Source of the DNA: Maea johnstoni
Lineage: Eukaryota > Annelida > Polychaeta > Spionida > Magelonidae
Reading direction: 5' to 3'
DNA: 64,000 bases
Assembly: GCA_963942565.1 (NCBI GenBank)
Contig: OZ012694.1
Span: 25,617,031 to 25,681,030, forward strand
Below the pieces are notes generated by a model that saw nothing but the letters and a program-made list of their open reading frames with translations, ran no database searches and was not told where the DNA came from. Shown piece after piece: positions 1-10,889 of the stretch. The position numbers and the translations under genes were made by a program. How positions within the stretch are numbered: position 1 is the first letter of the stretch; every line of letters begins with the position of its first letter.

Positions 1-128
1 GCTAGTGCGCTGGGCGCAACACAGCGCAGAGGTTAGGCAGGTATGGTAGATGAATGGATCCGGGCGCCAAAATATGTAGGCCGGCGCACGAATCCATATC
101 TCAAGGGGAATGGATAGAGATGTAATAG
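1..128. other. GC-rich unassigned edge
   Basis: The first 100 bases are clearly more GC-rich than what follows and contain small self-complementary pieces such as CGCTGGGCGC with ACAGCG. It may be the end of an element cut by the window edge. No reading frame or RNA gene could be supported. Confidence 0.3.
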
Positions 129-302
129 TTATGAAATATGAGGAATATGGGTAGTGAGTAAAAGCAAATTAGTGATTGTGTAAATATTCAAAGCTATTTT
201 ATTGTTCACCTGGGAAAAAAAGGTCTGATTTGGAAAATATTTGTTACTGAAATACCATAAAGGTGAGAATATGGGGAATTCAAAAACATTAACCAAAATT
301 TG

Positions 303-321
303 CCCCCCCCCCCCCCCCCCC
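303..321. repeat. poly-C tract
   Basis: A run of 19 C residues. It makes proline or glycine runs in the overlapping short frames, which are not genes. Confidence 0.95.
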
Positions 322-369
322 AATATGATACTGACCACCTCTGGGTCATGGACTATTATGATGTATTCA

Positions 370-1081
370 GTTCAAAAGCAATGTCTGTGTGTTTCTCATA
401 ACTGGGAATTTGTCATCATGCTGCATGTGTGATATGCTACATAAAATTAAAGTTATTTCATAATCATACTTGTATGGTTATCAATTTGCCAACACCTGTA
501 AAATATAATAGCCCACTCCTAAACTAATAAACTAATCTGACCCCTGGTGGCCAGAATTGGAACCGCATAAAATCTCCTGATTTTGGATGGTTGAATGTTA
601 ACAGGTATGAATTATATAACTTGGTCAGAAATCTTCAGATTAGCTACTGATTTGCCAACTTTCAAAAATCATCCACCATTCCTCAAGAATAAATTTATTT
701 TCTAGCCAAGAGCCAAGAATTTCATAATATGCTGAACATAGTAAGTATTTGATCTTGAAAGATCACACAATGTCTGGAAAGATCACACAATGTAAATGTT
801 GTTGATGAAGACATGTTCAGTTCCAAAGCTATCTGCATGTTTTTGAAAACTGTGTGTATATTATCATGCAGCAATTGTGATCTGCTAAAATTAAAGTTAT
901 CCTATTAACATATGTTTCCATGATTACCAACTCTAAAGGCCCGTTCCTTAAGCAAAAGTACTAACCTGGCCCCTCCCAGAATTGGAACTAAACAAAATGA
1001 AACCAAAAGACATCGCAGTATAGTAAACCGCCTGATAAGTGAAATATCCTGATTTTGGATTGTTGAATGCTGACGGGTATG
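370..1081 (+). repeat. Diverged tandem duplication (two copies)
   Basis: The stretch 370-607 recurs at about 817-1081 with many small differences. Shared landmarks in the same order are TCATGCTGCA or TCATGCAGCA, CTAAAATTAAAGTTAT, CCAGAATTGGAAC, and TCCTGATTTTGGAT followed by GTTGAATG. The second copy holds about 35 extra bases after GGAAC. No TIR or target duplication was seen. The rest of 1082-1560 holds nothing recognisable. Confidence 0.6.
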
Positions 1082-1562
1082 CCAACGTACGTGCACAATA
1101 TCAATTGAACAATTCATAACACACACGTACCATGATTTAAGAACTTATGGCCAGTTTAGGGATATTCTCAGAATGAGGCATCTCCGTAGTATAATAGTAT
1201 ACCGTAGGTGTACGTCCTATACATATTTCGCTGTTTCGCTATAGGCGGAATTACCGTAAAGTCGTTCCCCTTTTTCGACATATTAGCTAAAAGTACACGG
1301 GCGCGAAAATATGCCAAAAAATTTCCCATATATAAGCTTCAGACAATGTTTCAATCGCACGCATCACTTGATTATTTGGCCGCTCAGTTTCATCAATAAA
1401 CTCGCTGCCATAAACCGTTATTACGAAGAATTTTGTTCTGGCACTTTTCCCTATACACCTAGTATATTGCCAACTTGGCGAGTGGCAGCATGCTGAATCT
1501 ATGAATGTCCTGCGGACGACGTACGTGCTACCCTACAGCACGTCTGATGCCGAAGTGGGTCC

Positions 1563-2631
1563 AGTTAAACCCTGTCATGTTGGTATTCTGATAGCTCTCG
1601 CTGAGTATTATCATCATCATTGTGAATATAGCTATAGCGTGGAAGTAAATTTTATCTGTCAGCATCATCATCATTATCATAATGAATATAGCTACAGGCC
1701 CAGTCACACTAGGGACCGACTATCGCACGATTTAAAAATCGGCAGGTCGGACTCGATTTTTTCACCTATCGGCTCCATCTAAAAAGTCGGCATATACAAT
1801 CTTAACCCAGTACAGACTTTTTAGACGGAGCCGATAGGTGAAAAATCGAGTCGGCCCTGTGCGATAGTCGGACCCTAGTGTGACTGGGCCTTACAATGTA
1901 GAAGTCAATTTTATTATTGTCATCATCATCATCATCATGGCTATAGCTTAGGTGAAGAAGTCAATTTTATCATCGTCATCATCAATCGATATCATCATCG
2001 TCATCATGAATATAGCCAAGATGTAGAAGTCAATTTTATCATCATCATCATCATCATGAATATAGCTATCAAAGGTGTAGAGGTCAAATTTATCGTCATC
2101 AGCATGGATATAGCCAAGGTGTATACGTCAATTTAATCATCATCATCATCATCATGAATATAGCTATCAAAGGTGTAGAGGTCAAATTTATCATCATCAG
2201 CATGGATATAGCCAAGGTGTATACGTCAATGTTATCATCATCATCATCATGAATATAGCTATCAAAGGTGTAGAGGTTAAATTTATCGTCATCAGCATGG
2301 ATATAGCCACTTCCGTGGTGTATAAGTCAATTTTATCATCATCATCATCGTCAATATAGTTAAGGTGCAGAAGTCCATTTTATCATTGTCATCATCAACA
2401 TCATCATCATCATGAATATAGCTAAGGTGTAGAGGTCAATTTTATTATCATCATCATCATCATCATCATCATGAATATAGCTAAGGTGTAGAAGTCAATT
2501 TTATTATCATCATCATCATCATCATGACTATATAGCCAAGGTAAAGATGTCAATTTTATTATCATTATCATCATCATGAATAGCTTAAAGGTCTAGAGGT
2601 CAACTTTATCATTATCATCATCATAAACTTT
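1563..2631 (+). repeat. ATC-rich minisatellite block, copy 1
   Basis: The block opens with an internal piece of the TTAA-type MITE family (AAACCCTGTCATGTTGG) and continues as a variable-length minisatellite. Units of about 40-55 bases read GAATATAGCTAAGGTGTAG, AAGTCAATTTTAT, then (CAT)n. A palindromic MITE interrupts it at 1697-1890. The same block, in the same order and with the same end (TCATCATAAAC), recurs at 3931-5293, so the whole assemblage was duplicated. Histidine- and isoleucine-rich frames here are repeat artefacts. Confidence 0.8.
1697..1890. mobile_element. Palindromic GGCCCAGTC MITE, copy 1
   Basis: The element is one long inverted repeat: it starts GGCCCAGTCACACTAGGG and ends with the reverse complement CCCTAGTGTGACTGGGCC, and the arms match almost to the centre (AAAAAGTCGGC against GTACAGACTTTTT). 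Empty repeat units read ATATAGCTA(A)GGTGTAG, so the insertion point can be reconstructed: TAC at 1693-1695 is repeated at 1892-1894, suggesting a 3-bp target duplication if one more base is counted at each end. That fits a PIF/Harbinger-type element, but the class is inference. Confidence 0.75.
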
Positions 2632-2999
2632 TTAAAGTCACTAGTTACAACTTTCAACCCTCAAGAGCTCGCTAAACCTCCTATATTAAGCTGCACGCCG
2701 GAGTATCATATACTTCCTAACCTAAATACACCACTTTTTTTGTTGTCATTTCCATTAAAACCGCTTTTATACTCAATTTTCTGCTGCAAGTGAAATCTCT
2801 ATGACTGTCTAAATCTTGCATCAACACTCCCTCCTACACTGCTACTAGCTGGCCGCATTTGACCCATATAGATAAGGACCTGCATGCCAGTACCTGCCAG
2901 GTGGGCCGGGTAGCGTTCTCTGGGGAGAGCGAATGACAGGATGCATAGCCTGTTACCGTCCCAGAGACGGTTATCTATTTGATTATTTCCTGTAATGGA
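2622..2999. repeat. Unclassified dispersed repeat J, copy 1
   Basis: This stretch matches 51215-51585 in the same orientation over about 370 bases, with shared landmarks ACAACTTTCAACCC, CCTATATTAAGCTGCA, TATACTTCCT, ATTTCCA, GACCNATATAGAT and ATTTCCTGTAATGG. The middle part (2850-2960) is more diverged. No terminal inverted repeat or coding frame was recognised. It starts where the minisatellite block ends and is followed directly by a TTAA-type MITE fragment. Confidence 0.6.
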
Positions 3000-3132
3000 A
3001 ACCTGGCATATGGGTACTCAGCAAGAGCAATCCCATGAATACCAACATGACAGGGTTTAGATGGTTTTCAAAAAATCTTTGCATTCTTGTTCTTTGGAAG
3101 ATATAGTATAGTCTCAGCATTGGAAAGGTTAA
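2999..3132 (-). mobile_element. TTAA-type MITE family A, fragment
   Basis: About two thirds of a family A copy in minus orientation, from AAACCTGGCATATGGG to CTCAGCATTGGAAAGGTTAA. The end that should carry TTAACCCTTATGCTGC is missing; the other end keeps a slightly altered terminus. Bases 3133-3588 contain a weak trace of the second TTAA family (ending GGCATAAATGGGTTAA at about 3522-3536) and nothing else recognised. Confidence 0.75.
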
Positions 3133-3588
3133 TATTTAGTACTTAAGGTAATTGACTGAGAGTTATTATTCGTGTTTAGTTTAACTAGTGCTCTTCAAAT
3201 AATTCTCAATTTATCTTATTAGTTATGTCAAATGTTGTCAGATTATTTATTCACTCCAGATACATATTGTTTTGACTTATCCATGCTTAGAGTTGTGATG
3301 TCAATTGCTCCGACACTTTCCACATGACCTGAGGATGAGGCATTAATTTTTAAAATGTATTTGAAAGTTGTAGGTAACGATACAATTAACTTTTTTACTT
3401 AAATATTTGCAGAACATTGCTTTTTGTTTTCTGCTCAAATTTCTCCTTCAGATATTTCACGATAAGTGATTTTGTTAAAGAGATTATCACCAAAATAGCC
3501 ATGCAGTTTTTGGGGCTACAGGCATAAATGGGTTAAGAAGAATGATTTCAACGACCAAGTCAGGTCTTTTTGGTTGGTACAGGTATAA

Positions 3589-3795
3589 CCCTTATGCTGC
3601 GGCAGGCTAATTTGCCCAAAACAAAAATGATGCAAAAAAACTTTTAAAATAACTGAAACCCTGTCACATGGGTATTCTTCTGAGAGTACTCAGTGAGAGC
3701 CATCCAATGAATACCAACATGACAGGGTTTAGATGGTTTTCGAAAATCTTTGCATCCTTGTCCTTTGGATGAAAGTAACCTCAGCATTGGAAGGG
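3589..3795 (-). mobile_element. TTAA-type MITE family A, near-complete
   Basis: A 207-bp copy in minus orientation: starts CCCTTATGCTGC and ends CAGCATTGGAAGGG. The flanking TTAA sites are each changed by one base (ATAA and TGAA). The shared internal block CCAATGAATACCAACATGAC is present. Non-coding. Confidence 0.85.
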
Positions 3796-4130
3796 TGAAT
3801 GAAGCTTTCTCCCCATAACATCTGATTATAGACAAATTTATTTGAAATATTTCAAAAGAGCTAGGTTAGGATCTAAGTAACGTTTTTCCTTCAATATCAT
3901 TCAAAATATACTTTATTCAACAACATATCAGCAATGTTGAGGCTACTTTTGTTCAAAGCGCAATGACTCAAAGATTTTTGAAAACCATTTAAACCCTGTT
4001 ATGTTGGTATTCGGATAGCTCTCGCTGAGTATTATCATCATCATTGTGAATATAGATATAGCGTGGACGTAAATTTTATCTCTGTCATCATCATCATCAC
4101 CATCATCATCATCATAATGAATATAGCTAC

Positions 4131-4243
4131 AGGCCCAGTCACACTAGGGTCCGACTATCGCACGATTTTAAAATAGGCAGGTCGGACTCAATTTTTTCAC
4201 CTATCGGCTCCGTCTAAAAAGTTGGCATATACGATCTTAACCC
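4131..4243. mobile_element. Palindromic GGCCCAGTC MITE, half copy
   Basis: Only the left arm is present, from AGGCCCAGTCACACTAGGG to CTTAACCCAG; it then joins directly to TTAAACCCTGTCATG of the next duplicated module. The break is at the centre of the palindrome, where hairpin-related deletion or unequal exchange would be expected. Confidence 0.75.
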
Positions 4244-4379
4244 AGTTAAACCCTGTCATGTTGGTATTTGGATAGCTCTCGCTGAGTATTATCATCATCA
4301 TTGTGAATATAGCTATAGCGTGGAAGTAAATTCTATCTCTGTCATCATCATCCTCATCATCATAATGAATATAGCTACA

Positions 4380-4582
4380 GGCCCAGTCACACTAGGGTCC
4401 GACTATCGCACGATTTTAAAATCGGCAGGTCGGACTCGATTTTTTCACCTATCGGCTCCGTCTAAAAAGTCGGCATACCCAATCTTAACCCAGAACCGAC
4501 TTTTCAGACGGAGCCGATAGGTGAAAATTCAAGTCCGCCCTTTTAAAATCGTGCGATAGTCGGACCATAGTGTGACTGGGCC
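4380..4582. mobile_element. Palindromic GGCCCAGTC MITE, copy 3
   Basis: A full 203-bp copy with both arms (GGCCCAGTCACACTAGGG at the left, GTGTGACTGGGCC at the right) and the same flanking GCTACA / TTACAATG as copy 1. The identical insertion point in the repeat unit means it came with the block duplication and was not an independent insertion. Confidence 0.8.
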
Positions 4583-5105
4583 TTACAATGTAGAAGTCCA
4601 TTTTATTATTGTCATTATCATTATGGCTATAGCTAAGGTGAAGAAGTCAATTTTATCATCGTCATCATCAATCGGTATTGTCATCATCATCGTAAATATA
4701 GCTAAGGTGCAGAAGTCAATTTTATCATCGTCATCATCATCGTCGATATCATCATCGTCATCATGAATATAGCAAAGGTGTAGAAGTCAATTTTATCATC
4801 ATCATCATCATCATGAATATAGCTATCGAAGATGTAGAGGTCAAATTTATCGTCATCAGCATGGATATAGCCAAGGTGTATATGTCAATTTTATCATCAT
4901 CATCATCATCATCATGAATATAGCTATCAAAGGTGTAGAGGTCAAATTTATCGTCATCAGCATGGATATAGCCAAGGTGTATAAGTCAATTTTATCATCA
5001 TCATCATCGTGAATGTACCTAAGGTGCAGAAGTCCATTTTATCATTGTCATCATCAACATCATCATCATCATGAATATAGCTAAGGTGTAGAGGTCAATT
5101 TTATT

Positions 5106-5137
<32 letters not shown>

Positions 5138-5293
5138 GAATATAGCTAAGGTGTAGAAGTCAATTTTATTATCATCATCATCATCATCATGACTATATAG
5201 CCAAGGTATAGAGGTCAATTTCATTACCATTATCATCATCATGAATAGCTTAAAGGTCTAGAGGTCAACTTTATCATTATCATCATCATAAAC

Positions 5294-5957
5294 ACCATGG
5301 CACTAAGAACTAGATTTTCCAAAAATATATACATTGCTGCAGAGAAAAATATGCCAAATGAGAACATCCCATTTCCGTCATCTTTCAATAAAATTTCTCT
5401 AAAATCAGGCACTATTGGTACATTCCATATTAAGCTTAATTTACTTAAAGCAGTTATAATCAATAACCTTTAAAGAATGTTTGTGTGAGGTTTGAATTGT
5501 CTACTCTGGTCAGCCTAGAATCTAGGTCAGGCACCTGGCACCAACCCTGTCTTGTGCTTATCAGGTAAGTAATCCAATTTCCTGCTTCCTCCCAGCAGGG
5601 TGCAACAGACAGGTCAGGTAGTGACCTGACTGACTTCCCCTTGGGGGATACCAATGACTGGGGGTGGACATCAGGCTGTACACCATTTTCAGATAGGGAT
5701 AACTTCTTGAATCTGACTCTAAAAAATTATACTTGAGTAGAAACTGCAAACGTCCCACAAGTATTCTTTGAGGGTATTGACTGAAACTGCTATAGGTAAA
5801 CATCAAGAAATGTACCAATATTACCTGTTTTCATGGTAATTTTGTCTTAGATGAATAAAACATGGATTGATCACCACATACTAATTACCATAGACCCATA
5901 ATACAGCCATGGACACTGGACCCTGGATAATCTTGCCAAATCTAGTCTTACTGTGAT
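5294..5957. other. No recognisable feature
   Basis: Unique-looking sequence. Two overlapping minus-strand frames of 64 and 85 codons (5460-5818) show no domain, no repeat and no convincing splice signals, so they are not annotated as genes. Confidence 0.4.
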
Positions 5958-6222
5958 CTGGGAGTAGTAGACAGGGAGTGGGCACTGTGCATGCGTCATC
6001 AAATTTCGCTGCCTCACACCACTATGAGTCATAGATAACATGTGTACCCCAGGATTGGCTGCCTGCTGGTTTCACAGGCCCTGGGTCAGACTGAAATTGC
6101 CGCGAAACCAATCACGTGACCAATACTTCCCCAGGTTACACTGCGTAACCCGAGGCGCACATACCGTTGGTACTAGCATGCTGTGCCTATGGGGTTGCGG
6201 ATCAAGGGGATGTATTTCTCTG
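5958..6222 (+). mobile_element. Element H, copy 1, with 7-bp target duplication
   Basis: A 265-bp element starting CTGGGAGTAGTAGACAGGG and ending GGATGTATTTCTCTG, flanked by CTGTGAT at 5951-5957 and 6223-6229. A second copy in opposite orientation lies at 52048-52539 with its own 7-bp duplication. The termini are only weakly complementary (CTGGGAG, CAGAGAA). The interior is GC-rich and promoter-like, with ATCACGTGACC (E-box CACGTG) and GTAACCCGAGGCGCACATACC. No coding frame. Class unknown; hAT-like or a SINE are both possible. Confidence 0.65.
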
Positions 6223-6284
6223 CTGTGATGTCATTAAGAAACATAGACCATGAGGGCTCTTGTATCAGTTTACATCTTAGATAA

Positions 6285-6475
6285 ATAAAAACAAGTGGAT
6301 ATGAAACAAGCCGGTCAACCTGAACAGGCTAGCCTCAACCAGTAGCCCAAAATTTGTGCTCTGCACATATTCAGATGATGATGGCACACATGTTTCTCTG
6401 TAACGTAAATGATACTAGAGCCCTGATTTGTCCTTGTTCCCTAGTGACCTTACGCTGATGCGCCAGATCAGAAAC
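6285..6475 (+). repeat. Unclassified dispersed repeat I, copy 1
   Basis: It matches 43055-43250 in the same orientation over about 190 bases. Shared landmarks are ACAAGTGGAT, TCAACCTRAACA, CTCAACCAGT, GAGCCCTGATT, GTCCTTGTTCCC and GTGACCT. This copy carries roughly 10 additional bases near 6370. No termini or coding frame recognised. The sequence 6480-6720 has a weak resemblance to the second TTAA MITE family (CTTCAAATATTTTCCA). Confidence 0.55.
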
Positions 6476-6722
6476 CCCTATTGTGTCCATCCCTTCACCT
6501 GACAGGTGTTGTCTGAATCTCTGGATATTTTGGCCTAGATGACTTTATTTTGGCCTAAATAACTTAATTTAGGCATAAATTTGTGATATATTTCATGTAT
6601 CATTATGGGTGGGATTCTAACCGACATCTCCCCTTCAAATATTTTCCACAGGTTTTTCTGGTCACAAAGATATTACCAAAATAGTTGGAATGCCTAACAA
6701 CCTAGAGACATTAATGGATCAA

Positions 6723-6846
6723 TCCTTTCAATGCTGAGGCTAATTTCACCCAAAGCACAAGGATGCAGAGATTTTTAAAAAACATCTGAACATAGCCATG
6801 TTGGAATTCATTAGAAAGCACTCGCTGAATACTATCAAAAGAGTAC
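6723..6846 (+). mobile_element. TTAA-type MITE family A, left part
   Basis: Starts CCTTTCAATGCTGAGGCTA and keeps CAAAGCACAAGGATGCA and the ACTCGCTGA block, then loses similarity just before the 34-bp minisatellite begins. Confidence 0.7.
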
Positions 6847-6885
6847 TAACTGTATTGTGAGTACTAAAGAGTGTCCATCCCAACA

Positions 6886-8246
6886 TGTTAGAGGGATCAG
6901 CTATAGGGGCATCCCTCCCTGCTAGAGGGCACAGCCATAGGGGCGTCCCTCCCTGCTAGAGGGCTCACCCATAGGGGCATCCCTCCCTGCTAGAGGGATC
7001 AGCCATAGGGGCGTCCCTCCTTGCTAGAGGGCTCAGCCATAGGGTCATCCCTTCCTGCTTGAGGGGTCAGCTATAGGGGCATCCCACCTTGCTAGAGGGC
7101 TCAGCCATAGGGTCATCCCTCTTTGCTAGTTGGCTCACCCATAGGGGCGTCCCTCCTTGTTAGAGGGCTCAGCCATAGGGGCATCCCTCCCTGCTTGAGG
7201 GCTCAGCCATAGGGGCATCCCTCCCTGCTTGAGGGATCAGCTATAGGGGCATCCCTCCCTGCTTGAGGGATCAGCCATAGGGGCGTCCCTCCTTGTTAGA
7301 GGGATCAGCCATAGGGGCATCCCTCCCTGCTAGAAGGCTCAGCCATAGGGGCATCCCTTCCTGCTTGAGGGGTCAGCTATAGGGGCATCCCACCTTGCTA
7401 GAGGGCTCAGCCATAGGGTCATCCCTCTTTGCTAGTTGGCTCACCCATAGGGGCGTCCCTCCTTGTTAGAGGGCTCAGCCATAGGGGCATCCCTCCCTGC
7501 TTGAGGGATCAGCCATAGGGGCATCCCTCCCTGCTTGAGGGATCAGCCATAGGGGCGTCCCTCCTTGTTAGAGGGATCAGCCATAGGGGCATCCCTCCCT
7601 GCTAGAAGGCTCAGCCATAGGGGCATCCCTTCCTGCTTGAGGGATCAGCCATAGGGTCATCCCTCTTTGCTAGTTTGCACACCCATAGGGGCGTCCCTCC
7701 TTGCTAGAGGGCTCAGCCATAGGGGCATCCCTCCCTGCTAGAGGGATCAGCCATAGGGGCGTCCCTCCTTGCTAGAGGGCTCAGCCATAGGGTCATCCCT
7801 TCCTGCTAGAGGACTCAGCCATAGGGGCGTCCCTCCTTGTTAGAGGGCTCAGCCATAGAGGCAACCCTCCCTGCTTGAGGGATCAGCTATAGGGCATCCC
7901 TCCTTGCTAGAGGGCTCAGCCATAGGGTCATCCCTCTTTGCTAGTTGGCTTACCCATAGGGGCGTCCCTCCTTGCTAGAGGGCTCAACCATAGGGGCATC
8001 CCTCCCTGCTTGAGGGATCAGCCATAGGGGCATCCCTCTTTGCTAGAGGGATCAGCCATAGGGTCATCCCTCCCTGCTAAATGGCTCACCCATAGGGGCG
8101 TCCCTCTTTGCTAGAGGGATCAGCCATAGGGGAGTCCCTCCCTGCTAGTTGGCTCAGCCAAACGGGTGTCCCTCCCTGCTAGAGGGATCAGCCATAGGGG
8201 CGTCCTTCCCTGTTTGTTGGCTCACCCATAGGGGCGTCCCTCCCTG
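6886..8246. repeat. 34-bp minisatellite array, about 40 units
   Basis: Tandem array with consensus AGCCATAGGGGCATCCCTCC then CTGCTAGAGGGCTC. Unit variants (CTTGAGGGATC, CTAGTTGGCTCACCC, GTCATCCC) recur in blocks: the distinctive GAGGGGTCAGCTATAGG occurs at 7061 and 7367, exactly 306 bases or nine units apart, and the GCGTCCCTCCTTGTTAGAGG run at 7283 and 7555, eight units apart. Unequal exchange by multi-unit blocks explains this. No spacer structure, so not a CRISPR array; no long open frame. Confidence 0.95.
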
Positions 8247-9060
8247 TCCATATTTGTAACCGGTGGAGCCATCTATATGTGGCTAGTGGCATAATCCAAA
8301 GCACTCCTGGTCACAAATGAACTAGTGCTGCCATCTATATGTGGCAAATAGCATAACTCGGTGTACCCTTTGAATACCATGCTCATGCCCCTACTTTACC
8401 CCTACCTGTGGTTGGATATGCTAGTGTTTTTTAACCACACGTTGTGGTTAATATGGGTAATAAGGTGGTGGAGTAGTGGCAATGCACCACCACATGCCTG
8501 CCACTTGTCTACCGGTGACCAGTGGTCAAGACATGTGAATTGGAACGTCATCCCACATCTGCCACGGGTTTGGTGGTGGAAACATGTCAGGATGGTGGTA
8601 AAGAGATGGCGTTTTCTGTAAGGGTGAGCAGCAAGTTGGATCTTTTATTTGCAAAAACAATTGAGTTTCCTTATCTACACAGGAGTGGATAGGCCTAACA
8701 CGCCAATAGGGAGTTTTGTGCAATGAGATATTCTTTATTTACAAAGAGTATGATAATCAATGACATCTGAATGCATTGAATTTGATTAAAGCCTTTGATT
8801 TTAACTTTGCTGAAATGTGAACAAACAGTGTTTATGAAATTGTGTTCTATGACATTTTCCTCACAATTCTACCTGTTTTATAGGTAATTCTATATTTGAA
8901 AAAGATGCCAGTTTTCTTTAAAGACATGAAATGTTTGAAGAATGCTTTCCCTGTTTCTCACCACTTAATAAATATTATCTAAGTCTTTTTTTTATCTTTA
9001 TATATAAAAATAAACATCTCTGTTAGACCTCTTTGTACCGCAATTTTGTTATCTAATTCC
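8247..9060. other. Mostly unassigned; short repeated motif and small palindromes
   Basis: Two copies of GCCATCTATATGTGGC lie at about 8269 and 8331; related GCTGCCATCTAT strings occur at 10480, 10640, 26560, 27475 (reverse), 43863 and 58510, suggesting scraps of one repeat family. 8430-8600 holds small inverted repeats (TTAACCACACGTTGTGGTTA; GGTGGTG/CACCACC). An 86-codon plus-strand frame at 8361 is not supported as a gene. 8640-9060 shows nothing. Confidence 0.4.
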
Positions 9061-9064
9061 TTAT

Positions 9065-9795
9065 CATTTCCAAGAGGATTTTAGCTGGAATGTGTTTTTG
9101 ACCTTTTTGTACCATATCACTAATGTGAAGATTTTCGCTTAAGAGTGATACATGACCCTTTTCTCACAATTAATTACCATGGTAAATATAATTTCTTTCT
9201 ATAGAAAAGCATACATTTCCATCAGCTTTCTCTAAAAAGATCAATATGTGAAGAACACAGTGTCTCACTACTTGGAGGATTTTAGCTGGAATATGTTGTT
9301 TGCCCTTTTTGTACCACAATTCTCTTAACTGTTTCTTCATAACTATTTAGAGGATTTTAGCTTGAATATCTTATTTGCCATTTTCATACCACAATTCTCC
9401 TGTCTTCTCATAACTACTTGGAGGATTTTAGCTGGAATATGTTTTTTGCCCTTTTTGTACCCCAATTCTCTTAACTGTTTCCTCATCACTATTTAGAGGA
9501 TTGAGGCAGGAATATGTTTTTTGCCCTTTTTGTACCCCAATTCTCTTAACTGTTTCCTTGTCCCTAAATGACACTAATGGGAGGATTTTGGTTTAAGAGG
9601 GATATTTGTCCCTTTTCTCACAATTCTCTTTATCATATATAGAAAAAAAATTTATGAAAAAAAAATATCCCCATCAGTTTTCTCTAAAAAATGTCAATAT
9701 GTGAAGAACACAGTATCTCACCACCTGTAGGATTTTGTCTTGAAATTGTTATTTGCCTTTTTTGTACCACACTTTTCTTAACTGTTTCCTCATCT
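9065..9795. repeat. Degenerate ~75-bp tandem repeat
   Basis: About seven units carrying AGGATTTTAGCTGGAATATG then TTTTTGCCCTTTTTGTACC and CAATTCTCTTAACTGTTTCC. A companion module, TCAATATGTGAAGAACACAG, occurs at about 9240 and 9695, so larger blocks were also duplicated. AT-rich and non-coding. Confidence 0.75.
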
Positions 9796-9799
9796 ACGC

Positions 9800-10130
9800 G
9801 GCTATAGCCGGAGCCAACAGGTCAATGAGGAGCCCGGCGCAACAAGGGCACTGAGGCAATTGAACGGCTGGCAGTTTCTCCTTTATTGACAAACAACTTG
9901 ATTATCACTCGGCTGTGCTCTCTTTGGGTTGCTGAGGCAGCCGCCGGTGGTAACGGCGACCCTCCTCCTCCTCCTCATGCCTTGCAATCGGCCCTGCAAG
10001 GCAATATTCTCCTCGCTGAGAGAACCCGCGCTCTCATCATTCTGGAGCTGTCACTATGAATTCCCCGTACACTCCCTGAACTGCTGCTGGAGCACACGCA
10101 GCCGGGAGAAGCAGCGTAGGAGGAGGAGGT
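9800..10130 (-). pseudogene. GC-rich coding-like fragment with AATAAA, minus strand
   Basis: This 330-base island is much more GC-rich than its surroundings. Read on the minus strand it gives short charged stretches (for example NDESAGSLSEENIALQGRLQ, 20 residues, and in another frame EEEEGRRYHRRLPQQPKEST) followed by a stop and then CAATAAAGG, which resembles a 3' end. Frames change within it and no domain could be named. It may be the last exon of a degraded transposon or host gene copy; it ends exactly at the GTAGGAGGAGGAGG that precedes the next inverted repeat. Confidence 0.3.
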
Positions 10131-10799
10131 AGACTTGCTACAAGTCTGTCTTATCTTATCTGGCTCTTTCCTTATAGTAGTCTCACTGATCTAACCTGAG
10201 TTGATTTCACTCCAGCAGGAATGTTCATTAATGAACGTTCCTGACTCCAGGTTTAGTTCGGTATTTATCCTCATGGGGGACCCACTAGTGCTGTTATCTG
10301 GCTCTTTCCGTAGTGACTCACTGATCTAACCTGAGTTGATTTCACTCCTGCTTTAGTTCTGTATTTATCCCCATTGGGGACCCACTAGTGCTACAAGTCT
10401 GTGTTATCTGGCTGTTTCTGTAGTCTCACTGATCTAACCTGATCTAACCTGATTTCACTTTGTAACTTCTGAAAACTGTGCTGCCACCTATATGTTTGGA
10501 GAGACATCATACCTATCCAGTAGTTGGTATTAAACCTAACTCAGCCTGAGAACCAGGCTACGTAGGAGGAGGAGGGGGAGGTTTAATGCCATGCCACCAC
10601 CGCTACTGGATAGGGGTGATGTCTATCTCAACCTATAGATGGCAGCACAGTTTTCAGAAGTTGAAGTTTGAAATTCAGATTACAGGTCAAGTGTGTTCCC
10701 CTTGAGGATTTATTCAGAACTAAACTTGGAGTGAAATCACTCAGGTTAAATCAGTGAGACTAAGGAAAGAGCCAGATAGCACAGACTTGTAGCAAGTCT
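10131..10799. mobile_element. Long inverted-repeat element L
   Basis: The ends are complementary: AGACTTGCTACAAGTCTG at the left and CAGACTTGTAGCAAGTCT at the right. Further in, CTGCCACCTATATGTTTGGA pairs with the region reading AACCTATAGATGGCAG. The left arm is enlarged by two to three internal repeats of ATCTGGCTCTTTCC...CTGATCTAACCTGAGTTG. The purine string GTAGGAGGAGGAGG occurs just outside both ends (10116, 10802) and at the centre (10561). A related one-armed copy lies at 58371-58605. Class unknown. Confidence 0.6.
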
Positions 10800-10889
10800 A
10801 TGTAGGAGGAGGAGGGGAGGTGGATGGATGGCTGACTGCTGTCTACCGTATGCCTTAGGCTATTTATTAATTCAGTTAGATCTATTACA

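Larger units (their letters stand above)
3931..5293 (+). repeat. ATC-rich minisatellite block, copy 2 (with internal duplication)
   Basis: It opens with the left half of a family A MITE (3931-4033), then GTATTATCATCATCATTGTG and the GAATATAGC...(CAT)n minisatellite. The opening module is itself repeated: 3985-4240 recurs at 4244-4380, joined as CCCAGTTAAACCCTG inside a truncated palindromic MITE. The block ends at about 5293 in TCATCATAAAC exactly like copy 1. The shared composition shows duplication of a MITE-plus-minisatellite composite. Confidence 0.75.

Noticed and set aside
6886-8246. CRISPR-like array
   Set aside because: Units are contiguous and have no unique spacers; the sequence is eukaryotic. 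Same for 13670-15240.
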